Shown here: in pieces, positions 1-10,309 of the stretch
Layout of the letters: every line of letters begins with the position of its first letter
Position numbering within the stretch: the stretch's first letter is position 1
Assembly: GCA_026182355.1 (NCBI GenBank)
Contig: JAPFBL010000235.1
Location: 238,501-302,500 of the forward strand
DNA: 64,000 nt
Origin: Hermatobates lingyangjiaoensis
Lineage: Eukaryota > Arthropoda > Insecta > Hemiptera > Hermatobatidae
Reading direction: 5' to 3'
Position numbers and translations under genes: made by a program
The notes under the pieces: generated by a model
What the model saw: the letters and a program-made list of their open reading frames with translations, nothing else
The model's database searches: none
What the model was told of the DNA's origin: nothing

Positions 1-69
1 TCAACACGTCCTAATCGAAACCTTCGAGTTGTTGCACTTTCATAGGTTGCAACCAGCTTTCCATACATC
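1..69 (-). CDS. ChAT: Choline O-acetyltransferase, C-terminal-side exon (partial, runs off left edge)
   Basis: Read on the minus strand, this exon begins after a good acceptor (CT at 70-71, i.e. AG on the gene strand, preceded by a T-rich tract) and is open to the window edge. It encodes MYGKLVATYESATTRR then FRLGRVD. The TYESA...RRF..GR.D block is the conserved substrate/CoA-side segment near the C-terminal end of choline/carnitine acyltransferases; the RRF..GRVD form is the choline acetyltransferase version as I know it, carnitine acetyltransferase usually having a different residue before F. The first base completes the Lys codon left split at the end of exon 447-569, so phase agrees. The remaining C-terminal coding sequence lies outside the window. 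Confidence 0.88.
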
Positions 70-446
70 CTTGAAACAAAACAGTTTTTATTTAAACAAT
101 TTGAAGATGATTCCAGAAGAATCGCAACAAGTAGGAAATCGGAGAAATCATTTTTCTGACTGTGCAGTCTAAAAGAGAAATTGACAAAGGTAGATTTCAA
201 AAGGTTGAACAAACTTAGTTTTATTTTATTTTCTTAAGTTTTTTTATATATTATTATATGTATTTTTATATGTAATATATAACTTTGAAAGGCATTTAAA
301 TGCATTGCTATTAAATAATTTATAAGTAAAAAACTGAAAAATATTGTTGATTTGAATTAAAGGACAAACATTTTAAATGTTATGTAATAGATTTTTTTAA
401 TATTTCAAAATTTTCTTCTTTCAATAGTAATTATTATTGCTCTCAC
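70..446. other. ChAT intron, AT-rich
   Basis: Intron between the two leftmost exons. Low-complexity T-rich sequence; no repeat family or second coding signal recognised. Confidence 0.7.
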
Positions 447-569
447 TTGAAATAAGCCAACTGAAGAGCCATTTGGATAAATGCATCTGGGCTTACGGAA
501 CAAGATTTGATGTAATTCTTGCCAAAAATATCGAATCGATACACATAGAAATCCAGATCTTCAATTAAG
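447..569 (-). CDS. ChAT: Choline O-acetyltransferase exon with SPDAFIQMALQLAY motif
   Basis: The exon is bounded by an acceptor with a long pyrimidine run (plus strand CTGAAAAAAAAA at 570 on) and a GTGAGAG donor (plus strand 441-446). It reads LIEDLDFYVYRFDIFGKNYI followed by KSCSVSPDAFIQMALQLAYF. The FGK...SPDAFIQ.ALQLAY segment is a signature of the carnitine/choline acyltransferase family and forms part of the active-site tunnel floor. LDFxVYxFD is close to choline acetyltransferase. It opens with one base that completes an Asn codon from exon 647-870 and ends with two bases of a Lys codon finished in exon 1-69, so both junctions are in frame. No stop or frameshift is present. Confidence 0.9.
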
Positions 570-646
570 CTGAAAAAAAAAATCATAATTTAGACATCAA
601 TGTTTGATTTTGTTGAAACTTATTTTAATAGGTATTTAATGATTAC

Positions 647-870
647 TTGTCTATAGATCTGGCAGCCTCATTGATGATTTTGTTGAGACCTGGAGGTTGT
701 GACCACTGAAGCTGAGATAAGTGGGTGCTAAGAGCTGTTAATGGGAGATCTGATGTAGAGCTTTTTGCAACTGTTTCCAACATGCCTTCCAATACGGAAA
801 TAACAGCAACTGCTTCCGAAGGGGAATGCTCATAGCAGAGACCAGAAACGCCGTCATTGCATATGATTAG
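647..870 (-). CDS. ChAT: Choline O-acetyltransferase catalytic-histidine exon
   Basis: This 224-bp exon starts after CCCACTAG and ends at a GTAATC donor. It encodes LIICNDGVSGLCYEHSPSEA and about 54 further residues ending ARSID. The YEHSP motif carries the family's catalytic base: the His codon is at 826-828. In this family the His deprotonates choline (or carnitine) so that it attacks acetyl-CoA. The C-terminal part of the exon, rich in Ser/Thr/Pro, corresponds to a variable loop between the His strand and the FGK segment. It joins exon 3086-3312 in phase 0 after ...RWFDKTIQ. A choline acetyltransferase would be cytosolic in cholinergic neurons. Confidence 0.92.
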
Positions 871-1027
871 CTAGTGGGAATAACAAGTTTTCTTTGGTTA
901 AACTATGTAGGTAACAAATAACCTAGTATAGCTAAACAAAATTACCTCTTCACTTACGACATTCCTTGACTAATCTCATTAAATATTCTGTTCAACGAAT
1001 ATATAAAAAGCTATGTTTTTCAACTAA

Positions 1028-1035
1028 ATATTTTT

Positions 1036-1072
<37 letters not shown>

Positions 1073-1428
1073 TCAAAATTCGAAAAAACGATCCAAACTG
1101 GACGCAAATTAGCTAAAAAACGAAGAAAAGGAACACACAGAGAAAGAGACACACCCACAAACCCAAACCCTCGGATGATCCGTCTTCAGAAGAAAATAGA
1201 AAGGGCAACCAAGCACGCCGGAAACACAACGGCAGGAAACCCATTATAATGGATTCCCATCCTATGGGAATAGGATGGTTTCCTGCTGCTGTTTCCGGCG
1301 TGCTTGGTTGCCCTTTCTATTTTCTCCTGAAGACGGATCGTCTGAGGGTTTGGGTTTGTGGGTGTGTCTCTTTCTCTGTGTGTTGCTTTTCTTCGTTTTT
1401 GAGCTGATATATATATATATATATACAT
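1028..1428. mobile_element. Fold-back element, family B, flanked by (TA)n
   Basis: A (TA)n tract at about 1040-1068 is followed by a left arm to about 1240, a short centre, and a right arm from about 1275 to 1408 that is the reverse complement of the left (shared GAGAAAGAGACACACCC and GGGCAACCAAGCACGCCGG), then another (TA)n. The arms match family B copies at 20.6, 21.6, 23.1 and 55.2 kb. The right arm holds CTGAAGAC at 1327, the start of a hammerhead-like core that has decayed here. I interpret it as a terminal-repeat fold-back of a Penelope-like element; the inverted arms are seen, the class is inferred. Confidence 0.65.
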
Positions 1429-1633
1429 AAACTAGAATTTAAAAAAGAACACATAGAAAGGAAACCACTGAACTCACTACTATATTTCGATGTCCTCGTC
1501 TTCAGGAAAAGAAGTGAATCGCTCCAAAGGCTGAGATATATATATATATATATATATATAGTTAAATGTAGACAAAGAAACACACAGGAATAAAAAATAC
1601 ACACTTACAGTCTCTAATTTTTGGTTTGATTTT

Positions 1634-1672
<39 letters not shown>
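1429..1672. mobile_element. Family C arm plus a second arm, separated by (TA)n tracts
   Basis: 1429-1535 repeats almost exactly at 18722-18832. On the minus strand it holds a hammerhead-like core (1485-1505: CTGAAGAC, GA/TC stem with loop, GAAA). After a (TA)n tract, 1561-1636 is an arm of another family (shared with 21.65-21.86 kb), then (TA)n to 1672. All are pieces of the same type of retroelement terminus. Confidence 0.5.
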
Positions 1673-1677
<5 letters not shown>

Positions 1678-2317
1678 GAAGTATATTTTGGGAGTAGATC
1701 TTCATGTAAACATGATTTATTAAAAAGTATGCCTTTTTTTTCATTTTTATTCTTTTTCAGTTTAATTTTTCAAGTTTTCTAAACTTGGTTTTCAGAATTT
1801 GATATATTTTTCATATTAATAACAATATTAATACAATATATTTAAATGTTAAATTATTTTCTTTAATGCCATTAAAAATACAAAAACCAAAATTATGAAA
1901 CCAGTATTTAGCATTTTAGCATTTAGAATTAGCATGTTCTTTAGAATTCTGCTTTTTTATATTAATGTCAATATTTAAAACAATATGATTAAATGTTTTT
2001 AATATGCATATTTGTTAGGCAATATTATTGTACTTGTACATAAACGTCTGGTTTTAGAAACAAAGTATAAAATTCTTTCATTCAATGACTGCTTTAAAGT
2101 ACGGATACTCAAAGTAAAAGACACCCTTAGAAAAAATTATTATTATTTACAGAACTAATTACATTATTATTAATAATCAATTTTGGCTGTTATGAGAGAA
2201 AAATATTTAAATTATAAATTTTATGTTTAAAGATGCGTGTCAGAAGTGACACGCGTATCATAGGTTCGCCATCACCGATCTTGCCAAAACTCTATTCCTA
2301 TTGGTCACTATTTCAAC
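1673..2317. other. ChAT intron, AT-rich, nothing recognised
   Basis: T-rich and A-rich unique-looking sequence with no open frame, splice-bounded exon or repeat that I can match elsewhere in the window. Confidence 0.5.
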
Positions 2318-2319
2318 TA

Positions 2320-3062
2320 CAGTGATACCTTGAGATACGATTTTAATTCGTTCTGTAACCATCGTCGTATGTCAAAAAATTCGTATCTCAAAGCAATTTT
2401 TCCCTTTAAAACAATGTAATATGTATTAATGCGTTCCAGCGATACTAAATCACTCAAAAAAAAAACGTTAAATTGCATATAATATAACATTTTTTGTACA
2501 AATAAACGAGTAATAACACACATATGGTAAAATAACATATTGATGTATGATAAATGTTAATAAAATCAATAAAAAAGAAAGGAGTTTAAATTGTTATTTA
2601 ATTTTTTTTTCAATTTTTTTTTAGATTTGTTGTATCTAAGAATTAAGGCCCAGATTTTTTTTTTCAAAAAAAAAATCTGGGCCTAAATTCTTAGATATCC
2701 CCATAATTTCTATATTTTTTTTTTTTTAATCATCACTTTCATGTTGTGCCTTTTTGGCCTCATTCACTACGTGAGACCTTCGAAAAGTAACGATCAAGAG
2801 AGGTTAGGTTTGTTTCTGCCTCTTTTTTAAAATGTTACGAAAAAATGTGAGACACGTATCATTAAATAAGGCACTCGCTCTCCCAGTAGACATTTTCTCT
2901 GGGTGTCTTTTTTCTACGAAATCAGAAAAATCAGGCACTTCCTGCCTGATGTCATCGTATCTCAAATTTTTCGTCGTATATCGGAGCAAAAAATGGTCGA
3001 ATATTTCGTGTCGTATCTCAAATAATCGTATGTTAGGGCAATCGTATCTCAAGGTATCACTG
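2320..3062. mobile_element. Tc1/mariner-pogo-like MITE with 23-bp perfect terminal inverted repeats
   Basis: The element starts CAGTGATACCTTGAGATACG (2320) and ends with its exact reverse complement at 3062; the identity runs for 23 bp. It is bracketed by TA at 2318-2319 and 3063-3064, the target duplication of Tc1/mariner elements. CGTATCTCAA is repeated in both sub-terminal regions, as in pogo/Tigger-like families. No transposase is present; the internal open frames are short. An internal near-perfect palindrome sits at 2634-2696 (arms about 30 bp, ATCTAAGAATT...AATTCTTAGAT). It lies in the ChAT intron 21 bp from the donor of exon 3086-3312. Confidence 0.85.
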
Positions 3063-3085
3063 TAATCATAAAAGGTTTTGCATAC

Positions 3086-3312
3086 CTGGATGGTTTTATC
3101 GAACCAACGATTAGGTGTATTGAGAGCTGAACCCCCTCCATGAAGCATCTGATGGGCCATGCTCGTCTCATCCCGGCCACCGGTCGCAGTGAACCCATGA
3201 CCTCCTCTTACTGAGCCCAGTCTGCGAAACTTGCTTTCCAACGGCTTTAGATCCAAACATATCACCATTAGGCAGTTCTCTAAGGCTTTTAGCGACTCAT
3301 TGTTTACGTCAT
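3086..3312 (-). CDS. ChAT: Choline O-acetyltransferase exon with HGGG...NRWFDKT motif
   Basis: A 227-bp exon with acceptor TGTTATAG and donor GTATGC. It encodes DVNNESLKALENCLMVICLD, a charged stretch, and MLHGGGSALNTPNRWFDKTI. LHGGG..LN..NRW(F/Y)DK is a strongly conserved acyltransferase motif immediately before the catalytic-His strand. The intervening segment (KPLESKFRRLGSVRGGHGFT and on) is longer and less conserved, as expected of the loop there. The first two bases complete an Asp codon from exon 6630-6807. The splice donor lies only 21 bp from the end of a 743-bp transposable element (2320-3062). Confidence 0.92.
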
Positions 3313-4813
3313 CTATAACACAAACATTTACTTTTTTACATGATCCATTTTATCTCTAATTCAATATCTGGATTAATGTTTAATAAAATTACAGCTTCCA
3401 ATTAGGGATTATAATATTAAAACTTAAAAGCACAAGAACAGGAAGGATAGATAGTAATGATATCAAATAGAATAAATAAGGTACGTAAAAATAATATTTG
3501 ATTTCTTTTTAAATTTAATTTTTCCACTTAAGTTCATTTTACCTCTACCTTTGATTTCACTGTCAAATCAAACCGATGATAACATCAATCAAATGGGCAA
3601 AATCGCAAAAGTTACCAAATGAATGACTCTGACAAGAAATCTTTTTTTATCGAAAGGTCTTAATCATATTTGTGAATTTCAAACTATAATTTGGATAAAG
3701 ATGTTTACATATGATGTTATTCTGAAATCTTGTTTTACCATATATACATAAGAAATATAAGCCTAACAGTTGTTTCTCAGTGAGGTAACCCTCCAAAACT
3801 TCTCCAGGGCTGAATTTTTAAAATTGCAGGTTATTTTCTTCAATTTCTGCTTTCCCTTCTACGAATGCTTGGAGCCACCAACCAGATGAAGCACATTTTT
3901 GTTTTTTTTTAAAAAAAAACTTTATTTTTTCGAAGTTTATGTATTTTTCATTACTTGTGCAATCTGTTATAATGTAGTATTTACTCATATTGGGGGATTT
4001 TTGAAATGACTTATTTAATATTTAGTTGAAGTACTTTTATCTTAACATTTAATATTATCTCAATGATAAATAGCTTAGTTTTAACGTTTAATTTGTATCA
4101 GTAATGATATAAGTTTGTTCAATCATAGTATTTTATGGTTCAATTAATCTAAAATGAGAAACTTTTAAACTAAAATAATAATCAATGAATATTCCTGTTT
4201 GATTGCACGTTGGATTTAACCAACCGATTGTTAGACAAAACTTTCATCAACTAGTTAGTTTGTGTTGATTTGACAGTAGAGATAAGTATGTTGCCACAGT
4301 TAGTTTTGACTGCTAGACCTCAGTTAGTTTCGTGGTCTTGTAGCCTTAGATCAGTAAGTTTGTCAAGTCTTATAAATTAGGTGAGTCAGAGGTAGGGAAG
4401 GCATTGTGTTTTGGAATTCGGTTTAGGAGTTCTTAACTTTCGTCAAAGTTTCTTTAACTCCAGTCCACTGCTTTCAACAACTTTTTTTTTTTTTCTTTCC
4501 TTACCGCTACCTTTACTTGTATAGCCATTGTCAAAACTCATTTTCTACCTTTGTTAAAAGTAGCTTATTATTATTGAACTTCAATAATTATTAGAATTAA
4601 CTTGTTACTGGTTTTTATATAAATAGATATACGTAGTAATTGGGGAAGAAAATGTTCTGTTAATACAAAAAAATAAATATTAAAATCTAGAGTGGTCTAC
4701 ACTCAATTTTCCCCAAGTAAGCCCATTATAGGAATAACTGATTTATTTAATTAACAAGTTTATTTTAATTCCGTTTTACATATATTTATTTAGTAACATT
4801 AACGACTAAACCG

Positions 4814-4817
<4 letters not shown>
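3313..4817. other. ChAT intron with one terminal-repeat fragment
   Basis: Mostly unique AT-rich sequence. At about 3957-4010 there is a short match (GTGCAATCTGTTATAATGTA and on) to sequences at 29.27, 44.86 and 50.26 kb that sit at the outer edge of family F terminal repeats, so this is an isolated terminus fragment. Nothing else recognised. Confidence 0.45.
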
Positions 4818-4852
<35 letters not shown>

Positions 4853-5062
4853 ATTTCACATAAACACGTAAAACATCAATCAATGATCAAACCACAATAA
4901 GAAATGGGAAAACAAGATTAAGATCTTTCAACCGTAACAAGCGGTCTTCGTTGGTACGAATTACCAAAAAACCAACTCCAGTTGGGTTTTTGACTCTGAC
5001 GAAGACCGTTTGTTACGGTTGAAAGATCTTAGTCTTGTTTTCCCATTTCTTATGGTGGTATG

Positions 5063-5104
<42 letters not shown>
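4818..5104. mobile_element. Fold-back element, family A, in (TA)n
   Basis: (TA)n tracts at 4818-4848 and 5064-5103 enclose two inverted arms of about 100 bp (left from 4849, right to 5063) with a short spacer. Arms contain ATCAAACCACAATAAGAAAT and its complement. The right arm carries an intact hammerhead-like motif (see 4992-5034). Family A recurs at 13.5, 14.5, 20.2, 27.1, 54.2 and 59.6 kb. Confidence 0.7.
4992..5034 (+). ncRNA. Hammerhead-ribozyme-like hairpin, family A
   Basis: GACT (stem I 5' strand, 4992-4995), CTGACGA (4996-5002), one extra A, GACCG/CGGTT stem II with a 7-base loop, GAA, AGATCT (self-complementary, stem III), T (the predicted cleavage-site base), then AGTC (5031-5034) pairing with GACT. 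This is the type I hammerhead order with the tiny stem III known from Penelope-like elements. One base more than the textbook core lies between CTGANGA and stem II, so activity is inferred, not certain. Confidence 0.55.
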
Positions 5105-5106
<2 letters not shown>

Positions 5107-6189
5107 CCTCATATTAGCGTACTTAAAGACAAGTACAGGTGTTCCATTAAGAAATACAATCTGATTTTTTTTTAAACAATCATTTGCTGACTTTTCTCAA
5201 TTTGCAATTTGATGGGTTTTTATAACGATTAACTTTTAATATTTTATGTGAGTAATTGGGGCATTTGAAAGTAAAAATACCAATTTGATAACAATTTGGA
5301 AGTCAAAATCTCAAAAAGTTATTAAAAATTCTTTTTTAGTTAATTGATGATTTGTAACCAGATACATGCTTACTCGAAGTCAGAATGAATGGATCAAGTG
5401 TTATTGAAGATTTACTAAAAGGCTAAAACCATCCCTTGGAGAGGATGTTATGACGTTCAGTTCATGAAACGTTTCCAACACTTTTATTCCTCAACTTTAT
5501 ATATATATCTAAAATATAATCTAGTTGGTTTGGGTATAAACACAGATTTCCCAGAACTATACCCGGTCATGATGTCCGCCTCTATGACGTATCTGTGCCG
5601 AGCACGAATTTGGAGTCGTGTCTAGTTGCAAATTTTATGGCACTCAAGTTTCGTAACCGTATGATTGGTGCCCCTGGTTTTAAGTTTTAAGTCATGAGCA
5701 GGTAGTCCAGGAGCAGTTATGGAGTCAAGAAATTCAGTTGATAATTAACTGAGCTCTGACCACTAATCACTCTAGTGACTAGTAAGTTATTTCTTCGGCT
5801 TGATATAGCCTAAGAACTTGTTTGGATGACTGTTTCTGCCTGTTTATTAGTAGGGGTGAGAATAGCTCTTTCACAAAGCCAGTTATTCTGAACAGATAGA
5901 AGATCTTGAACTTCGAGAAACACCGTGTCAATGAGCTCTTTCTCGGAGCTTAAACGCAAACGAAATTAAAATCAACTAAGAAAACCTACTTGCTACAGTT
6001 TCAGGATTTTAAAAGTCAAATGTCACTGTAAAAGTAATTTATTATTAAAATAAAAATAACTGTGTAGCTCACCAAATACAGTTTAAAAGTTCTTATCTTC
6101 GCTTCTATGTTGAATTTCCAATCCATTCAAATCTTAGCTTTTAAGTTAGATATACAGAAATCTATCGACGTTTCAGCTCGATATGATTT
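5105..6189. other. ChAT intron, unassigned
   Basis: Includes a moderately GC-richer stretch at about 5540-5960 without an open frame; possibly old transposon sequence, but I cannot match it to a family or to another copy in the window. Confidence 0.35.
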
Positions 6190-6362
6190 ATGATGGCTGA
6201 GTTTGCTTGTGACAAAATATTTGGACAAACAAACAGACAGAAATTTTTTTAAGGGTGGATTCGGTTTATTTAATGTACCATATGAACCGTAACGATATCT
6301 TGAAATGAGTCAGTTCTAAGAAATGTACAGACAAAACCTTTCTGTTATTTATATAGATAAAC
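6190..6362 (+). mobile_element. LINE 3' end-like fragment, copy 1 (RTE-like, tentative)
   Basis: Shares GGCTGAGTT.GC..GTGACAAAAT, AAGGGTG.ATTCGGTTT and TACAGACAAA.ACCTTTCT with 15605-15790. Both end in a T-rich tail with ATAGATA. Terminal TTTATATAGATA-type tails are seen in RTE-clade LINEs, so a 3'-end fragment is plausible. No coding sequence remains. Confidence 0.35.
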
Positions 6363-6629
6363 AATTTGAAACATCTCTCGGTCATAGTTTAATCTTTTTG
6401 CGACTCACTTAGGGTTTGGGACCCACCGGTTAAAGATCTCAGATCTATAGCACTGCTGCCTATATCAGTAAGAAATCAGTCTGTGGGGCTGTTCTCTGGT
6501 AGACTGCCGCTACTAAGGTACTCTGATCTCTGTATCCAGGGTGACTAAGTTTTATATCATGAACCCTATACGTTTTATTACATATCTATTGGAGATTCTT
6601 AAAAAGATTGGAAGTGATTTGTGACAAAC

Positions 6630-6807
6630 CTTGAGTAAGCATTTCCCTGTGTTCAGCCCAAAGGTCTCTTCGTTGAGATGTGAGAAGACCGATAGGCGGT
6701 GGAGGTACATTGTCACCCAGACCAGATTCTAAGACGTGCAGAACATGCCCTGCTATCTCTTCTTCAGTCAGCCTAACCCCTCCTTTATTTAATTCCAGTT
6801 TGTAAAA
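6630..6807 (-). CDS. ChAT: Choline O-acetyltransferase exon with PPIGLLTSQRRDLWAEHRE segment
   Basis: A 178-bp exon flanked by a T9AG acceptor (a run of A after 6808 on the plus strand) and a GTTTGT donor. It reads FYKLELNKGGVRLTEEEIAG, then a helix, then PPPPIGLLTSQRRDLWAEHR. P.G.LTS..R..WA is the conserved CoA-binding-domain segment of carnitine/choline acyltransferases. FYKLEL continues the CRNK strand of exon 6879-7062 at phase 0; the intron between them is only 71 bp. The exon ends with one base of an Asp codon. Confidence 0.92.
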
Positions 6808-6878
6808 CTAAAAAAAAAAAACCAAAATTATGCAAAACAAAACGTTTTTTAAAAAAATAGCCATTTCTTTTACCTTAC

Positions 6879-7062
6879 CTTATTTCGACAAGCTAAAATG
6901 ACATGTCTTGAAGTAAGTGGTACACCTTCAGGTTCTGATGATATCAAGGAGTCTTTTTGCATTCCTGGTACCCTGTATGAAGTGAAAAGCCTGTAATACT
7001 GAGCCATGCATAGGGGTTGACCTTTCTCTCTTGATGTAGCCACTTCTTGTTCTAACTCATTA
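6879..7062 (-). CDS. ChAT: Choline O-acetyltransferase exon with KGQPLCMAQYYRLFTSYR block
   Basis: This is the most diagnostic exon. KGQPLCMAQYYRLFTSYR followed by VPG is almost exactly the choline acetyltransferase form; carnitine acetyltransferases normally read PLCMNQYY then a different loop. The exon ends RHVILACRNK at a GTAAGG donor. I place the 5' border after AATTTCAG (AG = 7063-7064) because only this acceptor completes the split Asn codon from exon 10524-10626; the two AG dinucleotides a few bases upstream give the wrong phase. A Met codon upstream in the same frame is therefore intronic and not a start. Confidence 0.92.
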
Positions 7063-7424
7063 CTGAAATTCATTTTCTCTTAAGACAAAAATAAATTGAA
7101 GAAAATTTTAACAAAAAACACATACTAAATGTAACATTATCTCAATACTAATATCTCAATATTAAAACGAAAAACTTGTTGTGAATAATCAATGAATATG
7201 ATTAGACATTTGTTACATTAAATATTTAATTTAATAAAAATTTTATGTTCCTCACTTGAACAGTTTTTTATCTTGGCCGTATTACAGAGAGAAACTGAAA
7301 ATTTTCAGCGGGTTATGCTATATTGTAGCTTCATATCAATTTTTCTTATTCGATAATCTATTTCATGATAAATAAAAGATTTTTCAAATTTTTTTCTTTA
7401 TATAAACAATTTTTATTTAATTAC
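7063..7424. other. ChAT intron, AT-rich
   Basis: Nothing recognised. The Met-containing frame at 7063-7073 is intronic by the phase argument given for exon 6879-7062. Confidence 0.5.
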
Positions 7425-7617
7425 CCGAAATGTGGATATTCATCGTGATTTGAAAATAGAATCAATAGATAGTTACATCACCCGACTTACTACCAATGAA
7501 AACGAACTACCTAGTCATCCAAACCTCCTTGTAAAGCTCTCAATCCTGCCACCAACCTTCCTCAACCTCACTGAACAATTACTTCATCCACTGACCATTT
7601 TACCAACGCATGACTAA
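7425..7617 (+). mobile_element. Jockey-type LINE ORF2 C-terminal fragment
   Basis: Reads RNVDIHRDLKIESIDSYITR then LTTNENELPSHPNLLV before decaying to a stop. This matches the tails of the frames at 36090-36455 (minus) and 53864-54073 (plus), both ending a Jockey-like reverse transcriptase (pattern: APWY.RN.DI.RDL..E.ID....RL..NE...P.HPNPL). 5'-truncated relic in the ChAT intron, opposite to the gene. Confidence 0.6.
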
Positions 7618-8784
7618 AAATATTGAAAACTATGACTAACAAGATCACATGACCGCGAATACGACGTCATTACTGTATAGACGAACTTAATATGTGACAT
7701 TAATTACTGATGATCCAAGTTAGAGGAGCACAGTAATCAAGCAGTAAAAGGCCTCTGGTCTGGAACTGCTCTTTACGACGTGCACTATATTCCTTAGTTG
7801 TTGGTATTTATTTAATTTTTAATTTTTTACTCTCTGTAAAACGGGTTTACCTTTTTAAAACAGGTAAACATATCTGAGCAAATATTTAACATAAAAAAAA
7901 TCATAAAAAGTCTGAAAGATATAAGAAAAAGTATAACTATATGAGGAAAAAATAAAAAAAATATATTTATCTTCGTAATAAGGTTGAAAGTTTAATTGTT
8001 TGTTTCTAAGAGTCAGAGAAGCATAGTTTGGGAGATTATGGCTGGGAGTTGTGCCTCCTCTTTTATCTGGCTAATCTGGGTAGACCCCTACTGTAAACAA
8101 TTTTAAAAACCTGCTTGCCTTAGCAAGTTGAATATTTATTTCTGGCTTCTTTTCATGCTATTATTCCTTCTATTATTTTAATCTAAAATTGTTCTTTTTC
8201 TTTACTAATAATATTGTTTCCATTAACCATTATCTCTCTTGTTAGTTTACATTTATGGACATGTTCTGTATGGGTTTTTGGACCACCAAAGGTCAGAGCA
8301 GATTTCCTGAATAAAGAAGATGTCATTCCAATGTACAGTTAACTCTCACATTAATGGACTTTGTGATTTAACGGATAGCATCTTGAGATGAAAATGTCTG
8401 AGGTACGTCTGGTAAGTCCGATATGCGAGTTCAAAATTGGCGAGTTCAGCGGTCCAAGCTTTAGTTCAGTGAGTGCCCAATAAGCTGGCTGCAGAAATAA
8501 CCCAACATTAACCAAGTTTTGGGGTAGTAATGGAGTGATTAAGCGCCTCTAATAGCACTCAACTCCGACTTTTGGTCTTCACGAGGCTACCCTGTTAACC
8601 TGCTATATGCAGGGACAAACGAAAGAGGAGGAGAAGGTGATCAGGGGCTGGGCCTGACCACCTTCGTTTCACAACCTTCCTAATCCCCAAATCCTCTCCT
8701 TTTATCTCAGCCCCAATCTATTGTGTAATGCGATCCAATCCGAAGGATGGATGATACAGGGGTTACTATACTATACTATGTACC
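7618..8784. other. ChAT intron, decayed repeats
   Basis: At 8339-8400 a stretch starting CAGTTAACTCTCACATTAAT after TA looks like one terminus of a pogo-like element; the partner end was not found. 8480-8780 is GC-richer and leads directly into the LINE piece at 8785, so it may be its 5' part. No gene seen. Confidence 0.3.
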
Positions 8785-9315
8785 CCTCAAGGGTACCAGG
8801 TGACCCCCTTGAGTAAATACCCTTACTCCGGGATGCGGTGTTATGCTGGAGCGGACAAAATTTTCCCCTGTATGGTACTAAGAAGAAATAAGTCCGGACC
8901 ATCATTTGGAAGCGCAGAGGGTCCAAAAGCGCTAACTAGTGGGAGCCAACCTCCCACAACTGCACCTAAGTACTCGAAGAAGACCCTCCCAAAGAAGGAG
9001 AAAGGAAGTTACTTTCTCCCGAAACGTAAGGAGCCTGAATGGACATTTCAATGATGGTTTGGGCAGATTCTGCAAAAAAGAGGAAGAAACACCGTTGTAC
9101 CTGGTGACTGACTAGGCAACTTTGCTGCACAGAGGTAGGTGCTTCGGGACACTCAACAAAACCATAGACAAACTTTTACTCCTGGAACCAGCAAAAGTGT
9201 TGAGCTTCTTGGATGCGTTGAAACTAACTGCTGGGGTACTTTAGTACAGAAGAGAGGAAGTACAATAGTTTTTTTTTAAGACGCAGTGCTATAGTCACCC
9301 TCAAATAATAATAAT
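8785..9315 (+). mobile_element. Non-LTR LINE 3' end with (AAT)n tail, copy 1
   Basis: Over 80% similar by eye to the reverse complement of 57530-58090. It carries an 84-codon open stretch (8800-9054) with a basic, Ser/Pro/Lys-rich sequence and, downstream, decayed coding sequence resembling the C-terminal Cys/His cluster that follows the RNase H domain in I/Jockey-like LINEs (C..C.KEEE..H...C, then GTLNKTI and LDALKLT). The copy ends in (AAT)n at about 9303-9315, as expected of a LINE 3' tail. Confidence 0.5.
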
Positions 9316-9884
9316 AACCAAGTTTTCACACCAACAAGGTAAATATCTTTCTCATTATAGTCCAATAACATTTATTTACTTATTGAATACTGTTCATCAT
9401 ATATCCGGTACGTGTGTATTGCATTAGTGCGATGTTTTTCTACATCCCCTTGGTGGGGAGGGTTAACCCTCCATCTACGAACTTTCACCTTTAACGGACT
9501 ACCTTCCCCCAATTAGTGAGTTAATGAGAGGGTCTTCTGCATTTGTTTTTGTCGACCTCGCAGTTCCCGATATAAATGTGTACTCGTACACTAGATTAGC
9601 TTCCTTCAGCTTTGAATCCTGATCCCTGAAGTTATGCTACACAATTTTTTGTCTATATGTTGGGCTTTGCTAGTAAGTTCTTTAATACAAGCTCATTAGT
9701 CAGGTATTCTTCATTATATTGTTATATTACAGTTAAGTATATGAGTTGTGCCAGATTTGTTTTAGTTTTTAAGTTAAATATATTTTGAAAGTATCTTTTT
9801 AAAATACTCGTAATGTGTTAAAGGTATCATTTTAAAAAAACTGTCGAAGTGCCAGCATAAGTTAAATATGACATAAGATTTAAC
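9316..9884. other. ChAT intron, unassigned repeat-like sequence
   Basis: 9400-9620 is GC-richer and may be LINE debris, with no open frame and no second copy in the window that I can see. Confidence 0.3.
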
Positions 9885-10309
9885 TATATATATATATATA
9901 TTCGTATATTTGGGGAACAGTCCTTCATTTATACATGCGAGATTAAATTTTCTGCCCACTTTTGTCTTAATTAGTTTTTTGGATTTCTTTTCCAAATCTC
10001 GAAGTCTTACTTTCATTTCTTTAGGAACTAGGTGTAATAACTCACCATATGTTTATATTTTGTTAGTCGAATGTTAAAATTTAGTTTTTGTTAAAAAATG
10101 TTAAATAGTTTAAAATAGTATGTGTTCAAAAATCACCCAGTAGATGGTCGAAGAAGACCGAAACGTCGGTAAAAATGAAAAAAAGTGGACAACAAAACAT
10201 ATGGTGAGTTATTACACCTAGTTCCTAAAGAAATGAAAGTAAGACTTCGAGATTTGGAAAAGAAATCCAGAAAACTAATTAAGACAAAAGTGGGCAGAAA
10301 ATTTAATCT

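Noticed and set aside
1186..1744. Several minus-strand frames of 60-95 codons with long Tyr-Ile runs
   Set aside because: They are translations of (TA)n tracts and fold-back arms; no splice signals or family similarity.
2832..3065. 77-codon plus-strand and 154-codon minus-strand frames overlapping the MITE
   Set aside because: The minus-strand frame is the ChAT exon reading through its donor into the MITE; the plus-strand frame is MITE interior with no transposase motif.
7063..7078. Met-Asn-Phe upstream of the KGQPLCM exon as a ChAT start codon
   Set aside because: The frame continues into exons 10524-10626 and 27533-27602 that match the family N-terminally, and only the acceptor at 7063-7064 fits the phase.
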